The notes below the pieces were generated by a model. The model saw only the letters and a list, made by a program, of their open reading frames with translations. It had not been told where the DNA came from and ran no database searches. A program made the position numbers and the translations under genes. A stretch of DNA of 64,000 nucleotides from Pedobacter kyonggii (GTDB lineage: Bacteria > Bacteroidota > Bacteroidia > Sphingobacteriales > Sphingobacteriaceae), in the NCBI RefSeq assembly GCF_004310665.1, contig NZ_SIXF01000004.1:89742-153741 (forward strand), read 5' to 3'. Positions 42,319 through 51,401 of the stretch are shown here, in pieces; within the stretch, counting starts at the first letter, position 1; the number at the start of each line of letters is the position of its first letter.

Positions 42319-43209
42319 CTACTCTGGAATGCCTACCATTACAGCACTCTCTTTCCATAATCGATCTATAATGTTCTTGTCTTCTGCAAGTTGTGATGGA
42401 TTGGGAAAGGTAAGTTTTCCCCGCACCAGTGAGGTGTAAATGCTTCCCTCAGGCAATACAACTTCGCCCAGTGCAAGTTCAGCCAGAGCCTCTCCCGAAC
42501 GTTTTGCCGTCCCCATAAAAAATGCTGGTTTAAAAAGACTAATGACGTAAAATAACGGGCGAATAATTGATACTATCCATTTTAAAGATACAGATTGTTT
42601 ACCCATTAAAGAAGTATCTCCGGTTAATCCGGGATTGAAGGCAATAACCCTAATATTCCTTTCCAGTTCTAACTTTGCCTCTAGCGCATTTGCGGTCAGT
42701 AGATTACATAATTTTGTTGCACCATAAAATGCCATTCCTTTTGGGCTATTTTCGGTTGGGTAGGCTAATTCGCCAATATTTAATGTTTTTGGGCCGAAGG
42801 GGATAACGGCCGGATCATGTGCGTCACTTGTCGTTATAACAATTTTGCTGCCCTTTGCCATATTCGGTAGGAATAATCTTGCCAACAGGTAATGAGCTAG
42901 GTGGTTAGTGGCAAATGTCAATTCAAAACCTTCTTCACTTAGCTGTTTGTTGTCGGTCGCCTTGATGCCTGCATTTAATACCAGTATGTCAATTTTCCTG
43001 TCACCCAAATGTTCTTTTATGCTTTCGGCAAAAGTACGAACGCTTTTTAAAGAGGAAAGATCCATTGGCAGAACTTGTGTTCCTGCGTGAACATCATGCT
43101 TATTTGTCCGTGCACCAATAAATATATTTGTATCAGGTAATCCTGTGAAATGCTTTAATGCTGCTGCACCAATCCCTGATGTTGCCCCGGTCATAACTAT
43201 TGTCCTCAT
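42319..43209 (-). CDS. SDR family NAD(P)-dependent oxidoreductase
   Basis: The 296-residue short-chain dehydrogenase has the cofactor motif T-G-A-T-S-G-I-G (7-14), N-A-G (79-81) and catalytic Y162 and K166 (F-Y-G-A-T-K-L). An acidic or basic cofactor discriminator is not obvious; G-A-R-T-N-K (R34) suggests NADP. The overall layout resembles retinol-dehydrogenase-like SDRs. The substrate is unknown. First gene of a two-gene unit with the AraC regulator, divergent from the YafY regulator. Confidence 0.9.
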   Translation of the reverse strand: MRTIVMTGATSGIGAAALKHFTGLPDTNIFIGARTNKHDVHAGTQVLPMDLSSLKSVRTFAESIKEHLGDRKIDILVLNAGIKATDNKQLSEEGFELTFATNHLAHYLLARLFLPNMAKGSKIVITTSDAHDPAVIPFGPKTLNIGELAYPTENSPKGMAFYGATKLCNLLTANALEAKLELERNIRVIAFNPGLTGDTSLMGKQSVSLKWIVSIIRPLFYVISLFKPAFFMGTAKRSGEALAELALGEVVLPEGSIYTSLVRGKLTFPNPSQLAEDKNIIDRLWKESAVMVGIPE

Positions 43210-43565
43210 ATCTTTATATTTTTATTTCATGTAAAGTTATACGCAAAAAGCTTGACCAACTTTCCTGTGTGGCTCAATTATGTGTATTATGTGGCTCATT
43301 CAAATTCTATAATTACTGATTGTTGGAACAGGATGTCTAATTTACGGTAGGAATCATTGCCTGTAGTTTTTATTGAATAGAAAAACTTACATTGTATTTT
43401 GCTAAACACTTTAATGATCTTATTAGCCCTAGTTTTGCTGGAAGAACTTGGATTTGCTGGCTTTGAGAGACTGTTGTTTGCGTTTTCCTATAAATTATTA
43501 GCGCATTTATTATGTAAATTTGAATCTGATAAAATTTATGATGGAAGAGATTTAATTATCAAACA
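43210..43565. other. Intergenic region between divergent SDR and YafY-type genes
   Basis: AT-rich region holding two divergent promoters. A direct repeat GTGTGGCTCA / TATGTGGCTCA (43268-43298) stands close to the SDR start and could be an operator. No ORF is supported. Confidence 0.4.
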
Positions 43566-44288
43566 ATGATAGAGAATGACACTAAACGACTTTCAAGGCT
43601 AACTGCAATTCTGATCCAATTGCAAACGAAACGACTTTTGACAGCTTCGGAATTGGCCAACAAATTTTCGGTAAGTGTCAGGACAATTTATCGAGACATC
43701 AAAGCATTGCAGCATGCTGGCGTTCCTATTTTAACAGACGAGGGTAAAGGCTACACCTTAATGGAAGGTTATCGAATTCCGCCAGTAATGTTTACCGAAA
43801 GCGAAGCCAACGCATTGATTACGGCTGAACAACTGATCCTAAAAAATAAAGACGCTTCTTTTGTAAAAGAATATTCAGAAGCAATTAACAAAATAAAATC
43901 TGTTTTACGCAACAACACCAAAGACAAAGTAAACTGGCTTTCCAACCGAATCGTATTCAGGCAAAACTCAGGCAACAACCGAACAAGCGATTATTTGTCA
44001 GCAATCCAACTGGCTTTGACAAATTTTAACCTGATCAAAATAAGATATAATTCGTCTGATACTTGCCAAACAACTGAAAGAACCATTGAACCTTTTGCTG
44101 TTTACAGCACACAAGAAAATTGGTTACTCATTGCTTTTTGCCTGTTAAGAAAAGATTTCAGGTCTTTTCGCTTAGATAGAATTCAAAATTTTACGATACT
44201 TAACGAAAAGTTTGAACCACATCAAATGACCTTGCAAGAATATTTTGAAATCTGTAAAGAAAAATATTCTTTGCAACCCCTGACATAG
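43566..44288 (+). CDS. YafY-type transcriptional regulator (HTH + WYL)
   Basis: The 240-residue protein has an N-terminal DeoR-like winged helix (about 8-60) with L-L-T-A-S-E-L-A-N-K-F-S-V-S-V-R-T-I-Y-R-D. A WYL-type ligand-sensing domain follows at about 130-235, although W-Y-L itself is not literally visible (E-N-W-L-L-I-A-F-C). Such regulators often control the gene next to them. Downstream lie the GyrI-like and DUF1801 genes on the same strand, divergent from SDR/AraC. Confidence 0.88.
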   Translation: MIENDTKRLSRLTAILIQLQTKRLLTASELANKFSVSVRTIYRDIKALQHAGVPILTDEGKGYTLMEGYRIPPVMFTESEANALITAEQLILKNKDASFVKEYSEAINKIKSVLRNNTKDKVNWLSNRIVFRQNSGNNRTSDYLSAIQLALTNFNLIKIRYNSSDTCQTTERTIEPFAVYSTQENWLLIAFCLLRKDFRSFRLDRIQNFTILNEKFEPHQMTLQEYFEICKEKYSLQPLT

Positions 44289-44340
44289 GGTTGTCTCTAT
44301 CCATTTTTAATTTCGTGGCTTAACAAAATATAGTTTAAAA

Positions 44341-44799
44341 ATGGACAGAATAGACATTGAGCCTTTTAAAATAATCGGCATTTCGGTAAGAACAACGAAT
44401 GAAAACAACCAGGCTGGAAAAGATATTGCAGATTTGTGGCGCAGATTTATGAATGACAAAATTTTGGAGGCAATTCCAAACAAAATTGACAACACCGTAT
44501 ATTCGATATATACAGATTACGAAAGTGACCATACAAAGCCTTATACTACCATATTGGGTTGCAAAGTAGCTAACTTAGAAACTGTACCTGAGGGAATGGT
44601 GGGCAGATCGTTTAACGGTGGAAACTATATAAAACTATCTGCTAAGGGAGATTTAATGAAAGGGTTGATTATCAATAAATGGTTGGAAATTTGGCAAATG
44701 AATTTGGAAAGGGTATTCACTGCCGACTTTGAAGTGTTTGGTGAGAAAGCACAAAACCCAACAGTAGCAGAGATAGATTTTTTGATTGCAGTAAAATAG
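44341..44799 (+). CDS. GyrI-like effector-binding domain protein
   Basis: This 152-residue stand-alone SOUL/GyrI-like domain resembles the effector-binding half of AraC-type regulators (E-P-F-K-I-I-G-I-S-V-R-T, Y-T-T-I-L-G-C-K-V, F-E-V-F-G-E-K-A). There is no DNA-binding domain. Stand-alone members bind small hydrophobic or cationic compounds; some hydrolyse cyclopropanoid toxins. The ligand is unknown. It probably shares a transcript with the DUF1801 gene 6 bases downstream. Confidence 0.85.
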   Translation: MDRIDIEPFKIIGISVRTTNENNQAGKDIADLWRRFMNDKILEAIPNKIDNTVYSIYTDYESDHTKPYTTILGCKVANLETVPEGMVGRSFNGGNYIKLSAKGDLMKGLIINKWLEIWQMNLERVFTADFEVFGEKAQNPTVAEIDFLIAVK

Positions 44800-44805
44800 A
44801 GAAAG

Positions 44806-45177
44806 ATGATGGATCAACTTCATAACTTTTATCTGAATAAAGAGGAGCCACATAAGGGTTGTTTACTTGCATTACGCAATATTATTCTTAATCAGGATAC
44901 AAATATTTTTGAAACGCAGAAGTGGGGTATGCCCTGCTTCTGTTATAGGAAAAAAATGCTTTGCTATTTGTGGACAGATAAAAAAACGGACGAACCTTAC
45001 CTGCTTTTGGTAGAAGGGAAATTTCTTGACCACCCCGAATTGGAAAAAGGCGAGCGCTCTCGAATGAAGATTTTCAGAATTAATCCCCATATAGATATAC
45101 CCATACGTACAATTGAAAGTATTTTACAACAAGCATTGGACCTATACCGGATGGGCATCATTAAAACCAAGGCTTAA
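44806..45177 (+). CDS. DUF1801 domain-containing protein
   Basis: The 123-residue protein has the DUF1801 (YdhG-like) pattern: W-G-M-P-C-F-C-Y-R-K-K-M-L-C-Y-L-W in the first half and an arginine-rich R-S-R-M-K-I-F-R-I later. It starts with two Met codons (ATGATG); the first is used. Function unknown. It converges on the LytTR regulator with a 3-base gap. Confidence 0.85.
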   Translation: MMDQLHNFYLNKEEPHKGCLLALRNIILNQDTNIFETQKWGMPCFCYRKKMLCYLWTDKKTDEPYLLLVEGKFLDHPELEKGERSRMKIFRINPHIDIPIRTIESILQQALDLYRMGIIKTKA

Positions 45178-45180
45178 GCC

Positions 45181-45888
45181 TTATTTTTTTAAAAGAATAT
45201 CTACCTGTGTTTTAAAGAGTTTTCCAATGGGTACTGTATAGTTATCAATAAATAGCTGATTTCCCTCTATACTCTTGATGTGTTTTGGAACCACCATAAA
45301 AGATCTGTGTACCTGAACAAAACTATCAATAGGCATAAGTTCCGAGATGTAAGCTAGTTTTCCACGCGTAGTAATGATTTCTTCTTTGAGCACAATTTTA
45401 ACATAGTTGCCCGAAGATTCTATAAACAAGATATCATCAATTATAATTTGTATGTGTTTATTATCTGAACGGAGAAAAATTCTTTCCTGTTTTGCATCGC
45501 TGACAGCATTTTGAGTGTTGGATAGTGTTTTGGGAGTATCGGCCCGTGCCTTGTTAACAGCCTTCAAAAAACGTTCGAACGAAAATGGTTTGAGCAGGTA
45601 ATCAACAATGTTTAACTCATAACCTTCTAAAGCATGTTCTTTGTAGGCAGTGGTTACAATTACCTTTGGCAGATTGGGCAGTGTTTTTAAAAAATCGAAG
45701 CCTTGCAATTTCGGCATATTCAGGTCAAGAAAAATTAAATCTACTGCATTATTATTGAGGTACTCGATGGCTTCAATGGCGTCGTAACAGTCTTGCATCA
45801 ATTGCATATTGGGCAATAGCGAGCAATATTTTTTGATGATCTCGTGAGCAATCGATTCGTCATCCACTATCATGTATCTCGTACTCAT
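45181..45888 (-). CDS. LytTR-family response regulator
   Basis: The 235-residue protein is a receiver domain (1-120) with phosphoacceptor D55 (I-F-L-D-L-N-M-P), acidic D9/D10 and K101-like K-P-F. A LytTR DNA-binding domain (about 135-235) has F-I-E-S-S-G-N-Y-V-K-I-V and V-H-R-S-F-M-V. It overlaps the upstream histidine kinase gene by 4 bases (ATGA), so the pair is translationally coupled. The divergent ABC/M1 transporter operon begins 200 bases from the kinase gene and is a plausible target. Confidence 0.93.
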   Translation of the reverse strand: MSTRYMIVDDESIAHEIIKKYCSLLPNMQLMQDCYDAIEAIEYLNNNAVDLIFLDLNMPKLQGFDFLKTLPNLPKVIVTTAYKEHALEGYELNIVDYLLKPFSFERFLKAVNKARADTPKTLSNTQNAVSDAKQERIFLRSDNKHIQIIIDDILFIESSGNYVKIVLKEEIITTRGKLAYISELMPIDSFVQVHRSFMVVPKHIKSIEGNQLFIDNYTVPIGKLFKTQVDILLKK

Positions 45889-46676
45889 AAAGTAAGTTTC
45901 AAGCTAATTTTATAAATAGCTGCATGGGTAGCTATTTCTAATTCATGTTTGTTCAAATAAACCAATTCTAATCGTTTTTTCAAATTATTCAAACCAATAC
46001 CTCCACTGGAAGACTGCTCCTCGGTATCAAAATTATTTTCAATTTCAAAATCGACATGCTTTAAGGTAGCTTTTAAACGAATGTAAACAAATGCACCTTT
46101 TCTAAGTTTTTCTACCCCATGCTTAAAGGCATTTTCAACCATAATAATCAGTAACAATGGCATAATTTTAATGCTCGGGTCTTCTACATCTACATTAAAG
46201 CGAATATCAATAGTCTTGTGATACCTCATTTTATGCAAATCCATGTAGTTTTCAAGATAGGTAATTTCATCCGCTAGGCTAACCCAATCCTTTTGTCCTT
46301 CGTAAATGCTGTAGCGCATCATGTCCGATAGTTTAAGGATTAACTGTTGTGCTTTAGCAGGGTTCAGTTCTACCAATCCGTACAAATTATTTAAAGTATT
46401 GAAAAAAAAGTGCGGATTAACCTGACTTTTCAGGTGCATTAATTCGGCTTGGGTTTTATCTTTTTTAAGCCGGAGAATATATTTGATCTGAATAACTAAC
46501 CAGCGGATCATCCAGACAATCATCGATATGAAAAACAGTAGAATGTAGATGTGATAATCTTCTTCTTTTCCAAAAAAATCATTAAACACCACAATTAACA
46601 GTGTGGCAAAGATGAAAAAGTAAGGCACTAGCCTTTTAATAAATTGTTTATTAAATAGTTTTTGGCGTAAAGTCAT
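45885..46676 (-). CDS. LytS-type sensor histidine kinase (His_kinase domain)
   Basis: The 263-residue membrane kinase has only two N-terminal helices (about 17-34 and 42-62) and almost no extracellular loop. The phospho-acceptor is H89 in N-P-H-F-F-F-N-T-L-N, and a short HATPase domain follows with I-M-V-E-N-A-F-K-H-G and G-G-I-G-L-N-N-L-K-K-R-L. The lack of a sensory loop suggests that it senses the membrane or a partner protein, as BceS-like kinases sense their transporter. This is an inference from the divergent ABC gene. Confidence 0.9.
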   Translation of the reverse strand: MTLRQKLFNKQFIKRLVPYFFIFATLLIVVFNDFFGKEEDYHIYILLFFISMIVWMIRWLVIQIKYILRLKKDKTQAELMHLKSQVNPHFFFNTLNNLYGLVELNPAKAQQLILKLSDMMRYSIYEGQKDWVSLADEITYLENYMDLHKMRYHKTIDIRFNVDVEDPSIKIMPLLLIIMVENAFKHGVEKLRKGAFVYIRLKATLKHVDFEIENNFDTEEQSSSGGIGLNNLKKRLELVYLNKHELEIATHAAIYKISLKLTL

Positions 46677-46878
46677 GTCACAAAACTACATAATAATTTA
46701 GGCGGTATTAATGAATTGTTACAGACATACCCAGCAGCGTGATGAACGTATTGAGGGTGGTGTCAAAGTGCTTTTATCCCTCGGTACTGGCCATTCAAAC
46801 CCCCACGTCATTCATCTATCCCAGTTGTTTTTTTATCCATTTTATTGCGCATAATATTGGCTTAAAATTTAATCAATT

Positions 46879-47751
46879 ATGCAAGAACTCATCATTAGCA
46901 ATCTTTCTAAAACATACCAAAACGGCATAAAAGCGCTTCAAGATATATCATTGCAAATACCCATAGGGATGTATGGCTTGCTGGGGCCAAATGGCGCAGG
47001 TAAATCTACCTTGATGCGTACTATAGCTACTTTACAGGCAGCTGATTCTGGCAGTATGCAGTTGGGGAATCTTGATGTTTTAGCACAGCCTAACGAATTG
47101 CGTAAGGTATTAGGTTATCTGCCACAGCAATTTGGCGTTTTTCCGGCATTATCTGCTGAGCTATTATTGGATCATTTAGCGGTGCTGAAAGGAATTATAA
47201 ATAACAAAGAGCGTAAAGAAATTGTAAAGGCGCTACTTCATAAAGTAAACCTGCATGAAGTGCGAAAACAAAAATTGGGTGGATTTTCCGGAGGGATGAA
47301 ACAGCGTTTTGGCATTGCCCAGGCATTGCTAAACAACCCCAGGTTACTGATAGTAGATGAGCCAACAGCAGGATTAGACCCGGTAGAACGCAACCGTTTT
47401 TACAATCTATTGAGTGAGGTGGGCGAAAACACCATCGTTATTCTCTCTACACATATTGTTGATGATGTGAAAGAACTGTGCTCTCGGATGGCCATTATTA
47501 ACAAAGGAAAGGTACTTGTTCAGGGCAATCCCGTACAAATTATGGAAAATTTGAAGGGGAGATTGTATGAGAAAATGATACATAAAAACGAATTAGAACA
47601 ATACAAAAAAGAATACCAGGTGATCAGTGATCGACTGTATTTAGGAAACCAGATAGTTCATGTGCTGAGTGACACTCATCTGGGCCATGGCTTCAAACTT
47701 ATTGAAGCGAACTTGGAAGATGTTTATATGTCTCAAATTTTTAACGGTTAA
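46879..47751 (+). CDS. ABC transporter ATP-binding protein
   Basis: The 290-residue nucleotide-binding subunit has Walker A G-P-N-G-A-G-K-S (36-43), Q-loop L-P-Q-Q-F-G-V, signature G-G-F-S-G-G-M-K-Q-R (degenerate L-S-G-G-Q), Walker B L-L-I-V-D-E-P-T-A-G-L-D-P and the switch His in S-T-H-I-V. A C-terminal extension of about 70 residues is typical of the ABC-2 exporter group. Pairs with the permease/M1 fusion 11 bases downstream. Confidence 0.93.
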   Translation: MQELIISNLSKTYQNGIKALQDISLQIPIGMYGLLGPNGAGKSTLMRTIATLQAADSGSMQLGNLDVLAQPNELRKVLGYLPQQFGVFPALSAELLLDHLAVLKGIINNKERKEIVKALLHKVNLHEVRKQKLGGFSGGMKQRFGIAQALLNNPRLLIVDEPTAGLDPVERNRFYNLLSEVGENTIVILSTHIVDDVKELCSRMAIINKGKVLVQGNPVQIMENLKGRLYEKMIHKNELEQYKKEYQVISDRLYLGNQIVHVLSDTHLGHGFKLIEANLEDVYMSQIFNG

Positions 47752-47762
47752 CCAATATACTT

Positions 47763-50700
47763 ATGTTCTACGAATTTTTCATCTTCGAAATTAAATACCG
47801 ATTAAGGCGACCGGAAACTTATTTCTTCTTTTTGCTGCTATTTTTGTTCTCGGCAGTAGGCGTGGAGTTTGTTTTTCAGGGCATAGATTTAGGATTGGTA
47901 AAAAAGAATGCGCCACTTGTGATTGCTAAAACGATGGCTGCAATTACCGGATTATCGATGATTATTGCTTCGATGATTATGGGGGTTCCGGTACTGCGTG
48001 ATTTTCAGTATGATGTTACTTCACTAATTTATGTAAATCCAATCGCTAAAAGAGATTACCTGTTGGGCCGTTTCTTAGGATCTTTTGTTGTATTAATTTT
48101 TATTTTTAGTGCTGTGCTTTGGGGCATGATGATCGGAGAATTTCTGCCTTGGAACAAGCCAAACGAGTTTTTGCCTTTTGAGTTCATCAATTACCTGCAG
48201 CCCTTTATTTGGGTGGTTTTGCCTACATTATTTTTTGGTGCTGCTGTATTTTTTACCACTGGTGCACTCACTAAAAATTTGATGGTGGTGTATGCACAGG
48301 GTGTGGTCATTTTTGTATTGTTTATGATTACCAAAGGGATTACAAATGAAACCTTTCAGGCCTTATTGGATCCGTTTTCGCTCACTACCTTAACTAAAGC
48401 AACTAAAGGTTGGGGTATAACGGATAGAAATACTCTGCTTATTCCCGTTTCGGGGATTATGCTGTTTAACAAATTTTTCTGGCTAGGCTTGGGTATTTTG
48501 GCTTTGGCGATTGGCTACATCAAGTTTAAATTGATAGTTAGCAATGAAAAGGTTTCTCATAAAAAGCAACTACAAAAAGTTAAAACCACAGCGGTTATAT
48601 TTACGAAATGCCTACCCTCAGTTACACCTGTTTATGATATGAAAGCAAAGTTCATTCAGCTATTGCTTAACGCTTGGTTTCATAGTTTATCTATTCTTAA
48701 GCTCATTTCTTTTTGGGCGATTATTTTGTGCTGTTTCATCGTTATTTTGGTCAATTCGGTAAGTTTGGGCACTTCTTATGGTGTAGATAGTTACCCAACT
48801 ACATATTTCATTATCGAAGAGTTGCGGGAGATGTCTATTTATTTCTTCATGATTATTTTGGTATTTTATGCTGGCGAAATCATATGGAAGGAAAAGGACA
48901 TAAAATTTAACCTTATTCATGATGCTACACCGCTCTCTAGTTTTGTTAATCTGAGCAGCAGATTTCTGGGGTTACTGCTTATTTATGCCATTGTGATGCT
49001 TTCGCTCATTGTTGCTGGCATTCTCTTTCAAACATTAAACGGCTATTATCATTACGAATTGGATGTCTATTTCTTCGGTTTTTTCTTAGAGCTATTTCCA
49101 TTTTTGGCACTTTACACTTTTGCAGCCATTTTCTTTCAGGCACTTACGGGCAACAAATTTATGGGGATGCTCGCCACCATCGCCTTTGCCATCATCAACG
49201 TAGCTATCGGCGTATTTGGTTTAGAACATGCGTTACTTAATTTTGGCGGGCAGGCGCTGGCTAGTTATTCTGATATGAATGGATATGGTCACTTCTTAAC
49301 AGCCTACCTTTGGGTAAAAATTTATTGGGTTTTGTTTGGTTTGCTGCTCTTAATTTTTGCGAGTATCTTGATGGCAAAAGGAAATGAAACAGGCTTGCGC
49401 AAAAGATGGACGAGCGGACTAAAACAAATAGGAAGATCGGTTAGGATTTTTAGTTTAGTTTGTCTAACGCTCTTCATCAGTATTGGAAGTTACATTTTTT
49501 ACAATACTAATGTGTTAAATGAATTTTGGACGAAGGGTGAGCAAAGCAGTTTTAGAGCTGGTTACGAAAAGACGTTGAAGCAGTTTGAATACATGTCACA
49601 GCTTAAAATTACAGCTGTCAACCTAAAAATTGATTTGTTTCCTTCAAAGAGAGCCTATCAAATTAAAGGTGAATATCTGCTTACCAATACATCTCCAGAT
49701 CCTATTCGGCAAATTCATGTGCAAAAACTATTAGAATCAAATATAACATTAACAGATGTAATCTTTAATCGCCGAGCAACAACATACAAAAAATATGAAA
49801 AATACCATTATACTATTTATCAGTTGGACCAAGCCTTAGCTCCGGGTAAAACACTAAAAATGAATTTTAAACAAAGCTTACAACCAAAGGGTTTTGAAGC
49901 TGATAATTCTGATATAGATGTAGTTGCTAACGGTACTTTTTTTGACAATGCGGTGTTGCCGAGTTTTGGTTATCAAAAAAAATATGAACTGCAAGAAGAA
50001 GACGATAGAAAAGATTTTGAACTGTTACCACGAAAGCAAAAAGCCAAGCGTAATGATGTAAGAGAATTGACAAATGCACGTAGCGGAAGTGATTCGGATG
50101 GTATTAACTTAGATGTTGTAATCAGTACAGCAGCGCCACAAACAGCACTCACTTCCGGAAATTTGGTAGCAAAATGGAATACTAATGGTCGTAATTATTT
50201 TCATTACAAAACCAATCAACAAATCATTAATTTTTATCCCATAGTATCGGCTGATTATAAAGTGATGAGAGATACTAGCATCCCTTTAGGAAATACCACA
50301 AATAAACCTGTTGATTTGGAGATCTATTACCAAAAAGGACATGAATACAACCTCAATCGTATGATGGAATCTATGAAAATGTCTTTGGGTTACTATAGCA
50401 AAAATTTCAGTCCTTACCAATATGGCCGGCTGCGTATTGTAGAATTTCCGAGATATCGAGCCTTTGCCCAATCGCTGCCAGGTATTATTCCTTTTTCGGA
50501 AGCACTCGGTTTTGTGATGGATATTGATGATCAAAAAGATGTGGATATGGCGTTTTATATTACAGCACATGAAGTGTCGCACCAATGGTGGGGTTTACAA
50601 TTGGAAGCTGCAAATGTACAGGGACAAAATATGATTTTGGAAACATTGGCGCAATATTCAGCTATCATGGTATTGAAAGAAAAATATTCGGATAAAAAAG

Positions 50701-51050
50701 TGCAGCAATTTTTGAAGTTCCAGTCGGATGAATATAACCAAGCTAAGTTAAAGTCAGGCAAAAAAGAACTGCCGCTGGCCTTGGTTGAAAATGAAGAACA
50801 CATCTACTACAACAAAGGAGCAGTTGCGATGTATCAATTGCAGCAACAAATTGGGGAAGCGAAAGTAAACAAAGCATTACAACATTTTCTAAACGATTGG
50901 CGCTCTTTTAACAAGCAGAAAAAGTTAAATCGCTATGCTACAACAATAGAACTCATTCAGTATTTTCGCGGCGTAGCTCCGGATTCTAAACAACATATGA
51001 TAACCGATTTATTTGAAAGGATAAAGCCTTTGAAGCAAGCTGCTAGATAA
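47763..51050 (+). CDS. ABC-2 permease fused to M1 zinc aminopeptidase
   Basis: The 1095-residue protein starts with an ABC-2 type membrane region (about 1-580), made of two groups of six or so hydrophobic helices. It continues with a large extracytoplasmic region. Residues about 860-1050 form an M1 gluzincin domain with zinc ligands H936 and H940 in H-E-V-S-H-Q-W-W-G, catalytic E937 and ligand E960 (I-L-E-T-L-A-Q-Y). The two ligand segments are separated by 19 residues instead of the 18 of classical M1 enzymes. The usual G-A-M-E-N substrate loop is not evident; near it is S-L-P-G-I-I-P-F-S-E. Such fusions are annotated in Bacteroidota as ABC transporter permease/M1 family aminopeptidase. Role is unknown; peptide handling or antimicrobial resistance is plausible. 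Confidence 0.9.
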   Translation: MFYEFFIFEIKYRLRRPETYFFFLLLFLFSAVGVEFVFQGIDLGLVKKNAPLVIAKTMAAITGLSMIIASMIMGVPVLRDFQYDVTSLIYVNPIAKRDYLLGRFLGSFVVLIFIFSAVLWGMMIGEFLPWNKPNEFLPFEFINYLQPFIWVVLPTLFFGAAVFFTTGALTKNLMVVYAQGVVIFVLFMITKGITNETFQALLDPFSLTTLTKATKGWGITDRNTLLIPVSGIMLFNKFFWLGLGILALAIGYIKFKLIVSNEKVSHKKQLQKVKTTAVIFTKCLPSVTPVYDMKAKFIQLLLNAWFHSLSILKLISFWAIILCCFIVILVNSVSLGTSYGVDSYPTTYFIIEELREMSIYFFMIILVFYAGEIIWKEKDIKFNLIHDATPLSSFVNLSSRFLGLLLIYAIVMLSLIVAGILFQTLNGYYHYELDVYFFGFFLELFPFLALYTFAAIFFQALTGNKFMGMLATIAFAIINVAIGVFGLEHALLNFGGQALASYSDMNGYGHFLTAYLWVKIYWVLFGLLLLIFASILMAKGNETGLRKRWTSGLKQIGRSVRIFSLVCLTLFISIGSYIFYNTNVLNEFWTKGEQSSFRAGYEKTLKQFEYMSQLKITAVNLKIDLFPSKRAYQIKGEYLLTNTSPDPIRQIHVQKLLESNITLTDVIFNRRATTYKKYEKYHYTIYQLDQALAPGKTLKMNFKQSLQPKGFEADNSDIDVVANGTFFDNAVLPSFGYQKKYELQEEDDRKDFELLPRKQKAKRNDVRELTNARSGSDSDGINLDVVISTAAPQTALTSGNLVAKWNTNGRNYFHYKTNQQIINFYPIVSADYKVMRDTSIPLGNTTNKPVDLEIYYQKGHEYNLNRMMESMKMSLGYYSKNFSPYQYGRLRIVEFPRYRAFAQSLPGIIPFSEALGFVMDIDDQKDVDMAFYITAHEVSHQWWGLQLEAANVQGQNMILETLAQYSAIMVLKEKYSDKKVQQFLKFQSDEYNQAKLKSGKKELPLALVENEEHIYYNKGAVAMYQLQQQIGEAKVNKALQHFLNDWRSFNKQKKLNRYATTIELIQYFRGVAPDSKQHMITDLFERIKPLKQAAR

Positions 51051-51401
51051 AAATTAAACAATATGATGTACGAAGACAATTTTACAATATATCCCTATAA
51101 TGAATAGTATCGGTGAGAAGTTTTGGCAATTTGGGGAAAATCTGTTCTTGTTACACACAACTTTTTGTCCCCAACTGATTTTGAAGAAATTAAAGAATTA
51201 GTAACTAATATAAATTTTAATGACTTTCAAGTTTTTGTTCGGTATACGAAAATACTGTAATAGGTTTTATCGGCGTTGCCGAAAGAAAAGTTGAAATGCT
51301 CTTTTTACACCCTAAATATTTTGGACATGGGATTGGAAAGAAATTGTTAGGTTTTGCTAAATATGTATCTTAATAATAAAGCTGTATTGATGCTTTTTAA
51401 T
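51051..51401. other. Intergenic region containing an acetyltransferase remnant
   Basis: The only recognisable content is the GNAT pseudogene at 51144-51373. No terminator is clear after the permease gene. Confidence 0.5.
51144..51373 (+). pseudogene. GNAT acetyltransferase fragment with frameshift
   Basis: Frame one (from 51144) reads V-L-V-T-H-N-F-L-S-P-T-D-F-E-E-I-K-E-L-V and runs to about F-Q-V-F near 51236. Frame two (from 51239) continues S-V-Y-E-N-T-V-I-G-F-I-G-V, then H-P-K-Y-F-G-H-G-I-G-K-K-L-L-G-F-A, which contains the acetyl-CoA loop, and stops at 51371. The C-terminal third of a GNAT is missing. At least one frameshift joins the parts; no intact start is found. Confidence 0.75.

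Noticed and set aside
41441-42358. Longer AraC start at 42358
   Set aside because: Would overlap the SDR gene by 40 bases and adds residues not typical of the family; ATG 42307 fits better.
44307-44532. Minus-strand ORFs opposite the GyrI-like gene
   Set aside because: Antisense shadows without start context or family features.
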